Notes: generated by a model not told the origin, from the sequence alone. Shown: positions 8,640 to 20,502, counted from the stretch's first letter. The stretch: DNA of 64,000 bases from Paraburkholderia acidipaludis NBRC 101816 (GCF_000684975.1 NZ_BAXZ01000002.1:272984-336983); one strand, 5' to 3'. Made by a program: numbers and translations.

Positions 8640-8948
8640 TCAGTAGTAGCGGTGATGTGCGTACCAGTCGCGGCGGCCCCACCAGGCACGGCCGTCCCAG
8701 TAGCGGTCGCCATGCCAGCCGATATAGACCGACGGTGCGGCAACGGCAACCGGCTGATAGGCCACGACCGGGGGCGGCGGCGGTGCGTAGTACGCCGGAG
8801 GCGGCGCGGCATAGACCGGAGCCGGAGCGACGTAGACCGGCGCGGGCACGCCGAGGTTCAGGCCGATGGCCACACCCGCCATCGCGGATTGCGATGCGGC
8901 GAGAATCAGTGCCCCGGCGCCCAGGGCGGCAAACAGTTTCGCTTTCAT
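8640..8948 (-). CDS. Small secreted Pro/Tyr/Ala-rich protein (PXPV-like)
   Basis: A 102-residue exported protein with a clear signal peptide: K2/K4, a hydrophobic core and AMAGVA cleavage at about residue 24. The mature part has repeated Pro-Val-Tyr-Ala units (APVYVAP, APVYAAP, PAYYAP, then PPPPPVVAYQPVAVAAP) and an aromatic, His/Arg-rich end (YIGWHGDRYWDGRAWW...). It resembles PXPV-repeat proteins common in Burkholderia, whose function is unknown. The ATG at 8948 has GGGGCC upstream, and a strong terminator follows the stop, so it is probably a monocistronic unit. A periplasmic or surface location is inferred. Confidence 0.8.
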   Translation of the reverse strand: MKAKLFAALGAGALILAASQSAMAGVAIGLNLGVPAPVYVAPAPVYAAPPPAYYAPPPPPVVAYQPVAVAAPSVYIGWHGDRYWDGRAWWGRRDWYAHHRYY

Positions 8949-9207
8949 TGAGGCCCCCTTCGGTGGAAGAAAGATTGCATGGCTTCAATGTAGCGGGGCG
9001 CGCTTCGCCTTGCGTTACCAAACTGCAACAATGTTGGGCCAAATGTTCCAGGGCGCGAAGGCCCGCAGCATCCGCCGTGCCGCGCTGTGCGCCTTGCTGC
9101 GGGCGCACGCCGCGCGGACGGTAAAGCCGCGTAATAATGCAGGCCGCTCTGTAATCCTTGTAACGGGCCCGGAATGAAGCTGGCGCGCGCATCGAGGCGC
9201 GCCGGCC

Positions 9208-10836
9208 TTACTGAATGATGACGTTGCCGAAGTTCTGGCGGCCGAACGGGCTCACCTGATAGCCGCTCACGCTGGCGCGCGTGATGGCCGCGGCGGTGGG
9301 GTAGCCGAGCGGAATCCACAGCGCCTGATCGTGGATGATCTTCTGCGCGGCTTCATAGAGCTTCACGCGCTTGGCCTGGTCGGCGGTGGCTTTGCCGTCG
9401 GCGATCAGCTTGTCGAGCTGCGGGTCGCAAAAGCGCGAGAAGTTGATGCCCGACTTCACGGCGTTGCAACTGAAGAGCGGCGAGAGGTAGTTGTCGGGGT
9501 CGCCGTTGTCGCCGGCCCAGCCCATGAACAGCGTATCGTGCTGGCCTTGCTTCGCTTCCTTGATCAGCTCGCCCCACTCGATCACCTTGATGTCCGCCTT
9601 CACGCCGATCTTCGCGAAGTCGGCCTGCAGCAGCTCGGCGCTCGCGCGCGGATTCGGGTTCAGCACGCTGCCGTTCGGGCGCACCCAGATCGTCGTCGCA
9701 AAGCCGTTCGGGAAGCCCGCGGCGGCGAGCAGCTGCTTCGCCTTCGCCGGGTCGTAGGGGTAGGGCTGGATCGAGCGGTCGTAGCCCCAGGCCGTGGGCG
9801 GCCACGGGTTCGTCGCGGGCGTGGCCGTGTTGTCGAACACGGTCTTGAGATAAGTCGTGCGGTCGAACGCCATGTTCAGCGCCTGGCGGACCTTCTGGTT
9901 GTCGAGCGGCTTCTTCTGCGTGTTCAGCGCGACGAAGGCGGTCATGAACGCGGGCGTTTGCACCACCCTGAGCGTCTTGTCGCCCTTTGCGATGGCGATG
10001 TCGTCGGGCTTCGGCGAAAGCGCGATCAGGCATTCGCCCGTCTTCACCTTCTGCGCGCGCACGGCGGCGTCGGGCGTGATCGCGTAGATCAGGCGGTCCA
10101 CCTTCGGCTTCGGCCCCCAGTAGGCGGGATTCACTTCATAGCGGATCACCGCGTCCTTCGTGTAGCTCTTCAGCTGGAACGGGCCCGTGCCCACGGGCTG
10201 CGCGTTGAGGTCGACCTGCTTGCCGGCCTTCAGCAACTGGTTCGCGTACTCGGCGGAGTAGATCGACGCGAAGCCCATCGTCAGGATCGAGAGAAAGGTC
10301 GAATTCGGCTCGGTCAGTACGAACTTCACCGTGCCGTCGTCCACCTTCGAAACCGACTTGACGAGCTTCGCGAGACCCATCGACTGCGCATGCGGGAAGC
10401 CGCTCGGTCCCGTCACGCTGTGCCAGGGGTTGTTCGCGTCGAGCATGCGGCCGAAGGTGAAGACGACGTCGTCGGCGTCGAGGGCGCGCGTGGGCTTGAA
10501 CCATGCGGTGGTCTGGAACTGCACGTTCGGGCGGAGATGGAACGTGTAGGTCAGGCCGTCGGCGCTCACGTCCCAGCGGTCGGCGAGGGCCGGCACGACC
10601 TTTTTCGCGGCCTCGTCGTACGAGACGAGCGAGTTGAAGATCACGTCGGCCGAGGCGTTCGTCGTCACGAGCGAATTGAACTGCACGACGTCGAAGCCGT
10701 CCGGGCTTGATTCCGTGCAGACCGTCAGCGGCTTCGCGAGTGCGGGCGCAACGGCGAGCGCGAGCGCGGCGCCGAGGGTGCAGGCGGCGACGTTGCGCAG
10801 ACGGGCGAGCACGGGGACAGGCGAGGTGAAGCGCAT
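9208..10836 (-). CDS. Dipeptide/oligopeptide ABC transporter substrate-binding protein (SBP_bac_5)
   Basis: A 542-residue periplasmic binding protein of the DppA/OppA family. It has a signal peptide (hydrophobic residues about 15-33, cleavage at ALA-KP), then KPLTVCTESSPDGFDVVQFNS, typical of DppA-like proteins. It also has the family segment VVFTFGRMLDANNPWH and the C-terminal DNYLSPLFSCNAVKSGINFSRFC. ATG 10836 is preceded by GGAGATCC. No permease or ATPase genes are adjacent, so it is an orphan receptor or works with a transporter encoded elsewhere. The ligand is probably a dipeptide or haem/tripeptide, but this cannot be read here. Confidence 0.9.
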   Translation of the reverse strand: MRFTSPVPVLARLRNVAACTLGAALALAVAPALAKPLTVCTESSPDGFDVVQFNSLVTTNASADVIFNSLVSYDEAAKKVVPALADRWDVSADGLTYTFHLRPNVQFQTTAWFKPTRALDADDVVFTFGRMLDANNPWHSVTGPSGFPHAQSMGLAKLVKSVSKVDDGTVKFVLTEPNSTFLSILTMGFASIYSAEYANQLLKAGKQVDLNAQPVGTGPFQLKSYTKDAVIRYEVNPAYWGPKPKVDRLIYAITPDAAVRAQKVKTGECLIALSPKPDDIAIAKGDKTLRVVQTPAFMTAFVALNTQKKPLDNQKVRQALNMAFDRTTYLKTVFDNTATPATNPWPPTAWGYDRSIQPYPYDPAKAKQLLAAAGFPNGFATTIWVRPNGSVLNPNPRASAELLQADFAKIGVKADIKVIEWGELIKEAKQGQHDTLFMGWAGDNGDPDNYLSPLFSCNAVKSGINFSRFCDPQLDKLIADGKATADQAKRVKLYEAAQKIIHDQALWIPLGYPTAAAITRASVSGYQVSPFGRQNFGNVIIQ

Positions 10837-10867
10837 GGGATCTCCGGTTGTCGGGGCAAGCCTGGAT

Positions 10868-11644
10868 TCAGTCGCTCGCGGCGGTGCGCGGTTTGCGCGG
10901 CGCTTTCTCGAACAGACGGTCGTAGAGCCAGCGCGGCAGGACGCGCAGCAGCGCGGCCACCACGCGCATCGGCCAGGGAAACACGGCGAACGACGTGCCG
11001 CGCGCGATCGCATTCGCGGTCTTCGCGGCGAAACGGTCGGCGTCCATGAGGAACGGCATGGGGTAGGGATTCTTCGCCGTCATCGGCGTGCGGATGTAGC
11101 CGGGCGCGATCGTGACGACCTGCACGCCGAACGGCCGCATCTCGACGCGCAGCGATTCGAGATAAGCGAACGCCGCGGCCTTCGAGGCGCTGTACGCCCC
11201 CGAGCCCGGCAGCCCGCGCACGCCGGCCACGCTCGCAATGCCGACGAGCGTGCCGCGCCGCGCTTCGCTCATCGCGGCGGCGAACGGCTCGAAGGTGGCG
11301 ACCATGCCGAAGTAGTTGATGTCCATCACGTCGCGAAAGGCCGCGAGGTCGCCCTGGCCGGTGATGACGCCGCCGCTCACGCCGGCGTTGGCGATCACGA
11401 TGTCGGGCAAGCCGTGTTCGGCGATGAAGGCGCGCGCGGCGTGAGCGAGCGCGTCGGCGTCGCGCACGTCGGCGGGGTAGATCGAGATGGCGTGCTGCGG
11501 GTGAGCTTGCCGGAAGCCGGCGAGGGCCTCGGCGCGGCGCGCGACGAGCCCGAGGATGGCGCCGCGCCGCGCGTATTCGGCGGCCAGCGCGGCGCCAATG
11601 CCGCTCGACGCGCCGGTGATGAAGACCTTCAGCGGTTGACTCAT
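10868..11644 (-). CDS. SDR family oxidoreductase
   Basis: A 258-residue classical short-chain dehydrogenase/reductase. The cofactor motif TGASSGIGAALA is at residues 10-21, followed by the NAGV motif, Ser in IASVAG and the catalytic YSASK. It resembles the group annotated as short-chain dehydrogenases of unknown substrate, with a C-terminal amphipathic tail (FPWPMRVVAALLRVLPRWLY) that may touch the membrane. It starts 16 bp after the dsbA stop on the same strand, in the argS-SPOR-dsbA-SDR order found in Burkholderia relatives. Substrate unknown. Confidence 0.88.
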   Translation of the reverse strand: MSQPLKVFITGASSGIGAALAAEYARRGAILGLVARRAEALAGFRQAHPQHAISIYPADVRDADALAHAARAFIAEHGLPDIVIANAGVSGGVITGQGDLAAFRDVMDINYFGMVATFEPFAAAMSEARRGTLVGIASVAGVRGLPGSGAYSASKAAAFAYLESLRVEMRPFGVQVVTIAPGYIRTPMTAKNPYPMPFLMDADRFAAKTANAIARGTSFAVFPWPMRVVAALLRVLPRWLYDRLFEKAPRKPRTAASD

Positions 11645-11660
11645 ACCGGCGCGCCGGGGC

Positions 11661-12299
11661 TTACATCTTCTTCGCGCGGATTTGCGAGACGAGGAAATCG
11701 AGCACCTGGATCGTGCCCGGCAGGCTGTTGGTCGCGGCGGGGCCCGTTTCGTACTTGCCCTGCACGGCGAGCGTGGGCACGCCGTCGATCTTGTACGCGT
11801 CGAGGAGCGCCTTGTCGCGCTGGAGCTCGCTCTGCGTCGAGAACGAGTTGTACGCTTCCATGTACTTCTTCGGATCGACGCCCTGCGTGGCGAGGAACTT
11901 GGCCTGGTCTTCCGGCGTGAGCAGGTAGTCCTTGTTCACGTGGATCTCGTTGAACACGGCGGGCGTGAGCTTGTTCGCGAGGCCGAGCGCGTCGAGCGCA
12001 TAGTACATTTTCGAGTGCGGGATGAAGTCGTCGCGGAATGCCACCGGCACGCGCTTGAACACGACATCCGGCTCCTGCTTCTTGATCCACGCCTCCAGGT
12101 ACGGGTCGAATTCGTTGCAGTGCGGGCAGCCATACCACATGAACTCGATGACCTCGATCTTGCCAGCGGGCACGTCGAGCGGCTGCTGCGCGGCGAGGAC
12201 CGTGTAGTCCTTGCCGGCCACGGGCGCCGCGGGCGAAGCATGCGCGGCGCCGGCGAGCATCGAAAGGGAAAGCAAAAGCGTACCAAGAAGTCGTTTCAT
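11661..12299 (-). CDS. dsbA: Thiol:disulfide interchange protein DsbA
   Basis: A 212-residue periplasmic disulfide oxidase. The signal peptide ends near AHA-SP (residue 21). The thioredoxin-fold active site is C58-P-H-C61 in FMWYGCPHCNEFDPY, and the cis-Pro loop is GVPTLAVQG. The C-P-H-C dipeptide is that of strongly oxidising DsbA. It lies 50 bp downstream of the SPOR gene on the minus strand. No dsbB is adjacent. Confidence 0.95.
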   Translation of the reverse strand: MKRLLGTLLLSLSMLAGAAHASPAAPVAGKDYTVLAAQQPLDVPAGKIEVIEFMWYGCPHCNEFDPYLEAWIKKQEPDVVFKRVPVAFRDDFIPHSKMYYALDALGLANKLTPAVFNEIHVNKDYLLTPEDQAKFLATQGVDPKKYMEAYNSFSTQSELQRDKALLDAYKIDGVPTLAVQGKYETGPAATNSLPGTIQVLDFLVSQIRAKKM

Positions 12300-12349
12300 G
12301 TTCTTCTGACTCGTGTTGACGCGACCGGCGGGGCCGGTCGTCTCGTTTT

Positions 12350-13159
12350 TTACTGCTTCGTGAAGCGGATGACGGCCGTATCGATACCGGCGTCGGACAG
12401 GCGCTGACGCGTGGAGTTCATGTCGTCGAACTTCGCGAACGGGCCGATGCGGACTCGATAATACGTGACCCCGCCCGCGTCGCGCTGCGTGACCTTCGAC
12501 TCGAAGCCCTGGAACGCGAGGCGCGCGCGCTGCTGTTCGGCGTCGCCCGAGGTCTTGTAGGCGCCCACCTGCAGGAAGTAGCCGGTGTTGGCGTCATTGG
12601 CGGACGGTGCGGCCGAACTGCCCTGCGCGGGTTTCGCGCCCGGCGCGGGGATGGCCGTGGCCGGCTTCTGCGGTTCGTTGTTCGCGAGGATCTGGGCCGG
12701 GTTGGGCGACGACTGCGGCTTCGCCGCGGGGGCCGCGTTGTTGCCGGCGGAAGGCGCGGGCGCGACGGCCACGCCGTTCGCGTTGCCGTTATCCTGCGCC
12801 GAGCCCGAAGGCGGCACTTCCACGATCTGCGGCTCCGCGAGCATGCCCGACGACTGCGACGGGTTCGTGCTCTGGCCCGGCGCGGTGTTGGGCGGCGCGC
12901 TCTGCGCGGCCTGCGGCACCGGCTGGCCCGGCGACTTGCCCTGCAGGGCGCGGTTCGGATCGTACTGGCCGCCGGCGTCGCTCGCATCGGAGGCGGGCGG
13001 CGCGACCTTCGCGACGAACGGCGTGGGCGCGCGCGTGATGTAGAGCGCCACCACCACCGCGATCGCAAGGCCGACAATCAGGCCCAGCACGATGCCGAGG
13101 AACGTGCCCCCGGACTGTTTCGACTGCTGCTTCGTATTGCTGCGGCGCGGTTTTGCCAT
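12350..13159 (-). CDS. SPOR-domain protein, FtsN-like
   Basis: A 269-residue bitopic inner-membrane protein. A basic cytoplasmic N-terminus (MAKPRRSNTKQQ) is followed by one TM helix (about residues 20-42), a long Pro/Ala/Gln/Asn-rich periplasmic linker and a C-terminal SPOR domain (about residues 195-269; YFLQVGAYKTSGDAEQQRA). SPOR domains bind denuded glycan strands at the septum, so a cell-division role like FtsN is likely. The ATG at 13159 is chosen because MAKPRR is the common start; an in-frame ATG at 13177 is possible. It sits between argS and dsbA on the same strand. Confidence 0.88.
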   Translation of the reverse strand: MAKPRRSNTKQQSKQSGGTFLGIVLGLIVGLAIAVVVALYITRAPTPFVAKVAPPASDASDAGGQYDPNRALQGKSPGQPVPQAAQSAPPNTAPGQSTNPSQSSGMLAEPQIVEVPPSGSAQDNGNANGVAVAPAPSAGNNAAPAAKPQSSPNPAQILANNEPQKPATAIPAPGAKPAQGSSAAPSANDANTGYFLQVGAYKTSGDAEQQRARLAFQGFESKVTQRDAGGVTYYRVRIGPFAKFDDMNSTRQRLSDAGIDTAVIRFTKQ

Positions 13160-13264
13160 CGTCTGAATCACCTGCAAACAAGGGAATCCTGGAATGGCCG
13201 CCCGCTCGGGAAGCAGGCGGCCCCATGCATGTTGCTTCGTGTGTGCTGTCGTGCGGTAAGTTCG

Positions 13265-15049
13265 TTACATGCGCTCGGGCGCCGAAACGCCGATCACCGC
13301 GAGGCCGTTCGCGAGAACCTGGCGCGTCGCCGCGAGCAGCGCGACGCGGGCGTCGCGCTCGTCGGCATTGTCGACCAGAACGCGTTCGGCATTGTAGAAC
13401 GAGTGAAACTCGGCGGCGAGTTCGCGCAGGTAGAACGCGACGGCGTGCGGCGCGAGTTCGGCGGCGGCGTGCGTGAGCATGTCGGGGAACTCGGCGAGCT
13501 TGCCGATCAGGGCCAGCGCGCGCTCGCTGGAAAGCGGCGCGAGGTCGACCCGCGGCAGCGCGGCGAGATTGCCGCCGTGCTTCGCCTGCCAGTCGGCGAG
13601 GATCGTCGAGATGCGCGCGTGCGCGTACTGCACGTAGTAGACGGGGTTCTCGTCGTTCTGCTTGAGCGCGAGGTCGATGTCGAACACGAACTCGGTGTCC
13701 GCCTTACGCGAGATCAGGAAGAAGCGCACGGCGTCGCGGCCGCGGCGAATGGTCGCTTCGTCGAGCAGGTCGGGAGAAACTTCGCTGCCTGGGTTGGCGC
13801 CGCCCGACCATTCGATCAGGTCGCGCACGGTCACGTAGCTGCCCGCGCGCTTGGAGATCTTCACTTCCTGGCCGTCGCGCATCACCGTGACCATCTTGTG
13901 CAGGACGTAGTCGGGATAGCCCTTCGGAATGCCGACGCCGAGCGCCTGCAGGCCCGCGCGCACGCGTGCGATGGTGCCGTGGTGGTCCGAGCCCTGGATG
14001 TTGATGACCTTCGTGAAGCCGCGCTCCCACTTGGTGACGTGGTAGGCGACGTCGGGCAGGAAGTAGGTATACGTGCCGTCGGACTTGCGCATCACGCGGT
14101 CCTTGTCGTCGCCGTATTCGGTGGTCTTGAGCCACAGCGCGCCGTCCTGCTCGTAGGTTTCGCCCGAGGCGACGAGCGCCTCGACGGTCTTCTCCACGCG
14201 GCCTTCCGTGTAGAGCGACGATTCGAGGTAGTACTGGTTGAATTTCACGCCGAACGCCTGCAGGTCGAGATCCTGCTCGTGGCGCAGGTAGGCCACGGCG
14301 AAGCGGCGGATCGCGTCGAGGTCGTCGGGGTTCTGCGCGCCCTTCACGGGTTCGCCGTCCTTCGCGGCGACGGTCTCGCCCGCGAGGTAGTCGCGCGCGA
14401 TGTCGGCGATGTACTCGCCGTTGTAGGCGGCTTCCGGCCACTCGGCGTCGCCGGGCTTGAAGCCGCGCGCGCGCGCCTGGGTGGAGATGGCGAGGTTGCC
14501 GATCTGCACGCCCGCGTCGTTGTAGTAGAACTCGCGATGCACGTCGTAGCCCTGCGAGGCCAGTACGTTCGAGATCGCGTCGCCGAGCGCGGCCTGGCGG
14601 CCGTGGCCGACGTGCAGCGGGCCCGTGGGATTCGCCGAAACGAACTCGACCAGCACGTGCCTGCCCGCTTCGCGCTGCGAGCGGCCGAACGCTTCGCCTT
14701 CGGCGAACACGGCGCCGATCACGGCGCGCTTCGCGGTGGCGGCAAGGCGCAGGTTGATGAAGCCGGGACCTGCCACTTCGGCGGCCTCGACGAGGCCTTG
14801 GGCAGCGGGCAGCGCAAGCGCGGCGTCCACGATCTGCTGGGCGAGCTGGCGCGGATTGGCGCGCAGCGGCTTGGCGAGCTGCATCGCCACGTTGCAGGCG
14901 ACGTCGCCGTGCGCGGCGACCTTCGGACGCTCGAGCGTGATCGCGGGGGCGACGAATGTGGCTTCGGTGGCGCCGTCGAGGGCCTTGGCCACCTGGCCCA
15001 CGGCGTCGGCGAGCAAGGTCTCCAGGGTGTGTTTCTGTGCGGGCAGCAT
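13265..15049 (-). CDS. argS: Arginyl-tRNA synthetase
   Basis: A 594-residue class I aminoacyl-tRNA synthetase charging tRNA-Arg. It has the Arg-specific N-terminal domain, the HIGH-type signature HVGHGRQAALGDA (preceded by EFVSANPTGP), a KMSK-like SKRAGSYVTV and the C-terminal anticodon-binding DALR domain ending in VIGVSAPERM. The ATG at 15049 begins MLPAQKHTLETLLADAVG; longer in-frame starts lack conservation. The length is normal for the family. It is the first gene of the argS-SPOR-dsbA-SDR run. Confidence 0.97.
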   Translation of the reverse strand: MLPAQKHTLETLLADAVGQVAKALDGATEATFVAPAITLERPKVAAHGDVACNVAMQLAKPLRANPRQLAQQIVDAALALPAAQGLVEAAEVAGPGFINLRLAATAKRAVIGAVFAEGEAFGRSQREAGRHVLVEFVSANPTGPLHVGHGRQAALGDAISNVLASQGYDVHREFYYNDAGVQIGNLAISTQARARGFKPGDAEWPEAAYNGEYIADIARDYLAGETVAAKDGEPVKGAQNPDDLDAIRRFAVAYLRHEQDLDLQAFGVKFNQYYLESSLYTEGRVEKTVEALVASGETYEQDGALWLKTTEYGDDKDRVMRKSDGTYTYFLPDVAYHVTKWERGFTKVINIQGSDHHGTIARVRAGLQALGVGIPKGYPDYVLHKMVTVMRDGQEVKISKRAGSYVTVRDLIEWSGGANPGSEVSPDLLDEATIRRGRDAVRFFLISRKADTEFVFDIDLALKQNDENPVYYVQYAHARISTILADWQAKHGGNLAALPRVDLAPLSSERALALIGKLAEFPDMLTHAAAELAPHAVAFYLRELAAEFHSFYNAERVLVDNADERDARVALLAATRQVLANGLAVIGVSAPERM

Positions 15050-15490
15050 GCTTGTTGCAGGTCCTGTGCGGGTAGTTTGGGAGCGCCTGGCCGCGCTTCG
15101 GGCCGAATTTGGCCGATCCGGGTCGAACTGGCCATCCGGCCGTTCGTGCGGGCGCCTGGCCGTCGAATACAAGGTGGGGGCGGGCATCGTGCCCCGGGCG
15201 TGCTTCTCGCGGCCATGAGAAGCGCGGCCCGCCGCGGGGCGCGGCCTCGCATTTCTAGCGGCCGCGCCCTGCGGGTAATTCCGTTCAGACGGATTTTAGC
15301 AGGTGCTAATATGTGAAATGAGAACCTCGGCAAGGGCGAATGCCATCCGGATGCGGCTGCCGCACCGGTTGCCTGCCGGGACCCTTTCTCCGGCTGCGTC
15401 TCGCCGGCAGCACCTGGCCGGCTTTGCCGTTTCAGTCTCCCGGCCTGTCCGTCGAGCGCGCGGACCTCAAAAAATCAAAAGGGAACAGTC
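15050..15490. other. Divergent intergenic region, argS / DUF1840
   Basis: A 441-bp region without a supportable gene. It should contain the argS promoter (minus) and that of the DUF1840 gene (plus); a TAATAT box at about 15308-15313 is the only A+T-rich candidate -10. Confidence 0.5.
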
Positions 15491-15817
15491 ATGCTGGTTA
15501 CATTCAAATGCCGTGCGTCGCCCGACGTCACGATGCTGGAAAATCTCGCTCAATACCTGCTCGGCATTATCGGCAAGCGGCTCGGGCCGCGCGGTGTGAT
15601 CATGCACGACGAACTCGACGCCGCGATCACGAAGCTCGAGGCGGCGATTGCCACCGACAAAAGGGAGCGCGCCGAACACGAAGGCCATTTCCACGAGGGC
15701 GAAGAGGGTCACGAACACCATGAGCTGCCGGTCGGCCTTGCCCAGCGCGCCTTCCCGTTCCTCGACATGCTGCGCGAGGCCCGCAAGGGGCAGAACGATA
15801 TTGTTTGGGGGATTTGA
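15491..15817 (+). CDS. DUF1840 domain protein
   Basis: A 108-residue DUF1840 protein, a small family of unknown function in Betaproteobacteria. The start MLVTFKCRASPDVTML and the end ARKGQNDIVWG are family marks. The middle carries a His/Glu-rich stretch (HEGHFHEGEEGHEHHE, about residues 63-78) that could bind metal. ATG 15491 follows AAAAGGGAACAGTC. It is probably monocistronic, since an 18-bp-stem hairpin lies 55 bp downstream. Confidence 0.82.
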   Translation: MLVTFKCRASPDVTMLENLAQYLLGIIGKRLGPRGVIMHDELDAAITKLEAAIATDKRERAEHEGHFHEGEEGHEHHELPVGLAQRAFPFLDMLREARKGQNDIVWGI

Positions 15818-15872
15818 GCGGGGTGTGTGCAGATGGTGGGGACGCGATTGGCGTTTCCCGCGTTCCTGAGTG

Positions 15873-15913
15873 CCAAAGACAAGAGCCCGCAAACCGCGGG
15901 CTCTTGTCTTTGG
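15873..15913. terminator. Strong hairpin terminator, probably bidirectional
   Basis: An 18-bp perfect inverted repeat (15873-15890 / 15896-15913) with a 5-base loop lies between the convergent DUF1840 gene and the small lysine-rich gene. The arms begin with CCAAAGAC and end with GTCTTTGG; a free T run is short, but location and stem strength fit a terminator. Confidence 0.75.
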
Positions 15914-15938
15914 TGCGCCGCCCTGCGCGGCATCGTGC

Positions 15939-16151
15939 TTACTGGCTGGCGGCTGCCGGCGCTGCGGTCGAAGTGGCCGAAGCGGCACCCTTCTTCGCCT
16001 TTTTCTTCTTCGGCTTCTTCACGTGCTTTTCGGTGGGGGCGGAATACGACGAAACCGCGCTCGCTTCCGGATGAGAGGCCGGCTGGGCGAACGACGGCTG
16101 GGCGAGCGCAGCAACGCCGAATGCGGTCAATATCAACATCAGCTTCTTCAT
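15939..16151 (-). CDS. Small exported Ala/Lys-rich protein
   Basis: A 70-residue protein with a signal peptide (MKKLMLILTAFGVAALAQPSFA, cleavage near residue 22). A short mature part carries the basic run HVKKPKKKKAKKG and an Ala/Thr/Ser tail. No family was recognised. ATG 16151 is preceded by CGGAGAAATCGT, a good ribosome binding site, supporting translation. It is probably periplasmic and could bind nucleic acid, LPS or peptidoglycan through its lysines (inference only). Confidence 0.7.
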   Translation of the reverse strand: MKKLMLILTAFGVAALAQPSFAQPASHPEASAVSSYSAPTEKHVKKPKKKKAKKGAASATSTAAPAAASQ

Positions 16152-16453
16152 ACGATTTCTCCGTCGAGTGTTGCTTTTAAGGATTTGCTGATGAGCGAGC
16201 CGGGAAGATGGCGGGCGGCGGCGCATTTCGCGCCCGTCCGCCTGGCTCGTTTGGCCCGTCTGGCCTGGGGTGGTGCCAGCTCATCTTACAAAGACGAAAA
16301 GTCGCGCGTGTCAAATATTCAGCCTATCGGCCGGCATATATCGCGGCGCGGCAACGCAAGGGTTGCGGCGCCGCGGATCGCAGGAAAAGCGGCAACGGCA
16401 AGCTGCCGCCGAATCGTCGGGCCAAGGGAGGCCGGGAAGCGCTACGCCGTGTC
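16152..16453. other. Intergenic region downstream of metH
   Basis: 302 bp between the metH stop and the small lysine-rich gene, both on the minus strand. Apart from the ribosome binding site and presumed promoter of the small gene, nothing is recognisable. Confidence 0.5.
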
Positions 16454-19171
<2,718 letters not shown>

Positions 19172-19257
19172 GGCGTGGGACCGGATCGTGTGGTGTCTCG
19201 GAAGGGCGGGGCGTGGAGTCGGCGATAGAGTGGCGATAAAGCAGCGGCGAGCGCGGC

Positions 19258-20343
19258 TCAGGCCGCGTCGCGATACTGGCCGGGCCAGCGGCGCGGCTTG
19301 ATCTCGGCGAGCGCCTTCGCGATCGCGGCGATGTGCTCGGGTGTGGTGCCGCAGCAGCCGCCCGCGACGTTCACGAGACCGGCCGTGGCGAATTCCTTCA
19401 GGAGCCCGGACGTATCGGCCGGCGTTTCGTCGAAGCCCGTTTCGCTCATCGGATTCGGCAGGCCCGCGTTCGGATAGCACGAGACGTAGGTGTCGCAGAG
19501 CTTCGCGAGTTCGGCGATGTACGGGCGCATGAGCGCCGCGCCGAGTGCGCAGTTCAGCCCGAACGTGAGCGGCTTCGCGTGGCGCAGCGAATTCCAGAAT
19601 GCCTCGACGGTTTGCCCCGAGAGAATGCGGCCCGATGCGTCGGTTACGGTGCCCGAGATCATGATGGGCAGGATCTCGCCGGTGTCTTCGAACAACTGGT
19701 CGAGCGCGAAGAGCGCGGCCTTGGCATTGAGCGTGTCGAAGATCGTCTCGACGAGGAACAGGTCGCAGCCGCCTTCCATGAGCGCCTTCGCCTGTTCGTA
19801 GTACGCCACGCGCAGCTCTTCGAACGTGACGTTGCGCGCGCCCGGGTCGTTCACGTCGGGCGAAATGCTTGCGGTCTTCGGCGTCGGTCCGATCGCGCCG
19901 GCGACGAAGCGCGGCTTGTCCGGCGTCGAATACTTGTCGCACGCCGCGCGCGCGAGCTTTGCCGACTCGACGTTCATCTCGACGGCGAGCTCGCCCATAC
20001 CGTAGTCGTCCTGAGCGACCGTGGTGGCGCCGAACGTGTTGGTCTCGATGATGTCCGCGCCCGCGGCGAGGTACTGCTCGTGAATCTCGCTGATGATCTG
20101 CGGCTGCGTGAGCGAGAGCAGCTCGTTGTTGCCCTTGATGTCGCGCGGGTAGTCCTTGAAGCGTTCGCCACGGTATGCGGCTTCGTCGAGCTTGTAGCGC
20201 TGGATCATCGTGCCCATCGCGCCGTCGAGGATCACGATGCGCGAAGCGAGCAGCGCGGGCAGGGCGGCGCCGCGCGTGTAGCGCCCGCTTGCGGCCGGAT
20301 GGCCGGAGGCGGCGCTGGAGACGGTATCTGCAGGCTGGTTCAT
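19258..20343 (-). CDS. metH: Methionine synthase homocysteine-binding subunit (split MetH N-terminal module)
   Basis: A 361-residue homocysteine S-methyltransferase domain protein. It has VILDGAMGTMIQ at residues 37-48 and the zinc ligands C265 (LNCALGA) and C330/C331 (GGCCGTTPEH). It corresponds to residues 1-350 of full-length MetH and is complemented by the downstream gene carrying the pterin, B12 and activation domains. ATG 20343 begins MNQPADTV. The two genes are on the same strand 86 bp apart and surely form an operon. No B12 or SAH riboswitch was recognised upstream. Confidence 0.95.
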   Translation of the reverse strand: MNQPADTVSSAASGHPAASGRYTRGAALPALLASRIVILDGAMGTMIQRYKLDEAAYRGERFKDYPRDIKGNNELLSLTQPQIISEIHEQYLAAGADIIETNTFGATTVAQDDYGMGELAVEMNVESAKLARAACDKYSTPDKPRFVAGAIGPTPKTASISPDVNDPGARNVTFEELRVAYYEQAKALMEGGCDLFLVETIFDTLNAKAALFALDQLFEDTGEILPIMISGTVTDASGRILSGQTVEAFWNSLRHAKPLTFGLNCALGAALMRPYIAELAKLCDTYVSCYPNAGLPNPMSETGFDETPADTSGLLKEFATAGLVNVAGGCCGTTPEHIAAIAKALAEIKPRRWPGQYRDAA

Positions 20344-20472
20344 GGAGGGCGGACGGGCTTGGCGCCGGTTGAACGAGGAAACCCACTATTGTAGCCGCAG
20401 CCGGGGCGCCCCGCCCGGCGCTGCCGTGGGGCCGGGCCGCTCGAAGACAACCCGAGGAGAACGTTCAAAAGA

Positions 20473-20502
20473 AAACCCCGGCCGCCGAAGCGGACGGGGT
20501 TT
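20473..20502 (-). terminator. Terminator of the DUF3567 gene
   Basis: AAACCCCG (20473-20480) pairs with CGGGGTTT (20495-20502), with further pairing inside (CCGC ttcg GCGG, one mismatch). On the minus strand it is followed by TTCTTTTG. It lies 93 bp after the DUF3567 stop and before the metH promoter region. Confidence 0.75.

Noticed and set aside
9182..9203. GGCGCGC-N8-GCGCGCC as terminator of the DppA-like gene
   Set aside because: Stem is only 7 bp of alternating GC with no T run on the minus strand.
19172..19257. Frameshift joining the two metH genes into one
   Set aside because: Each gene has its own start and stop, the gap is non-coding, and split metH is usual in this lineage.
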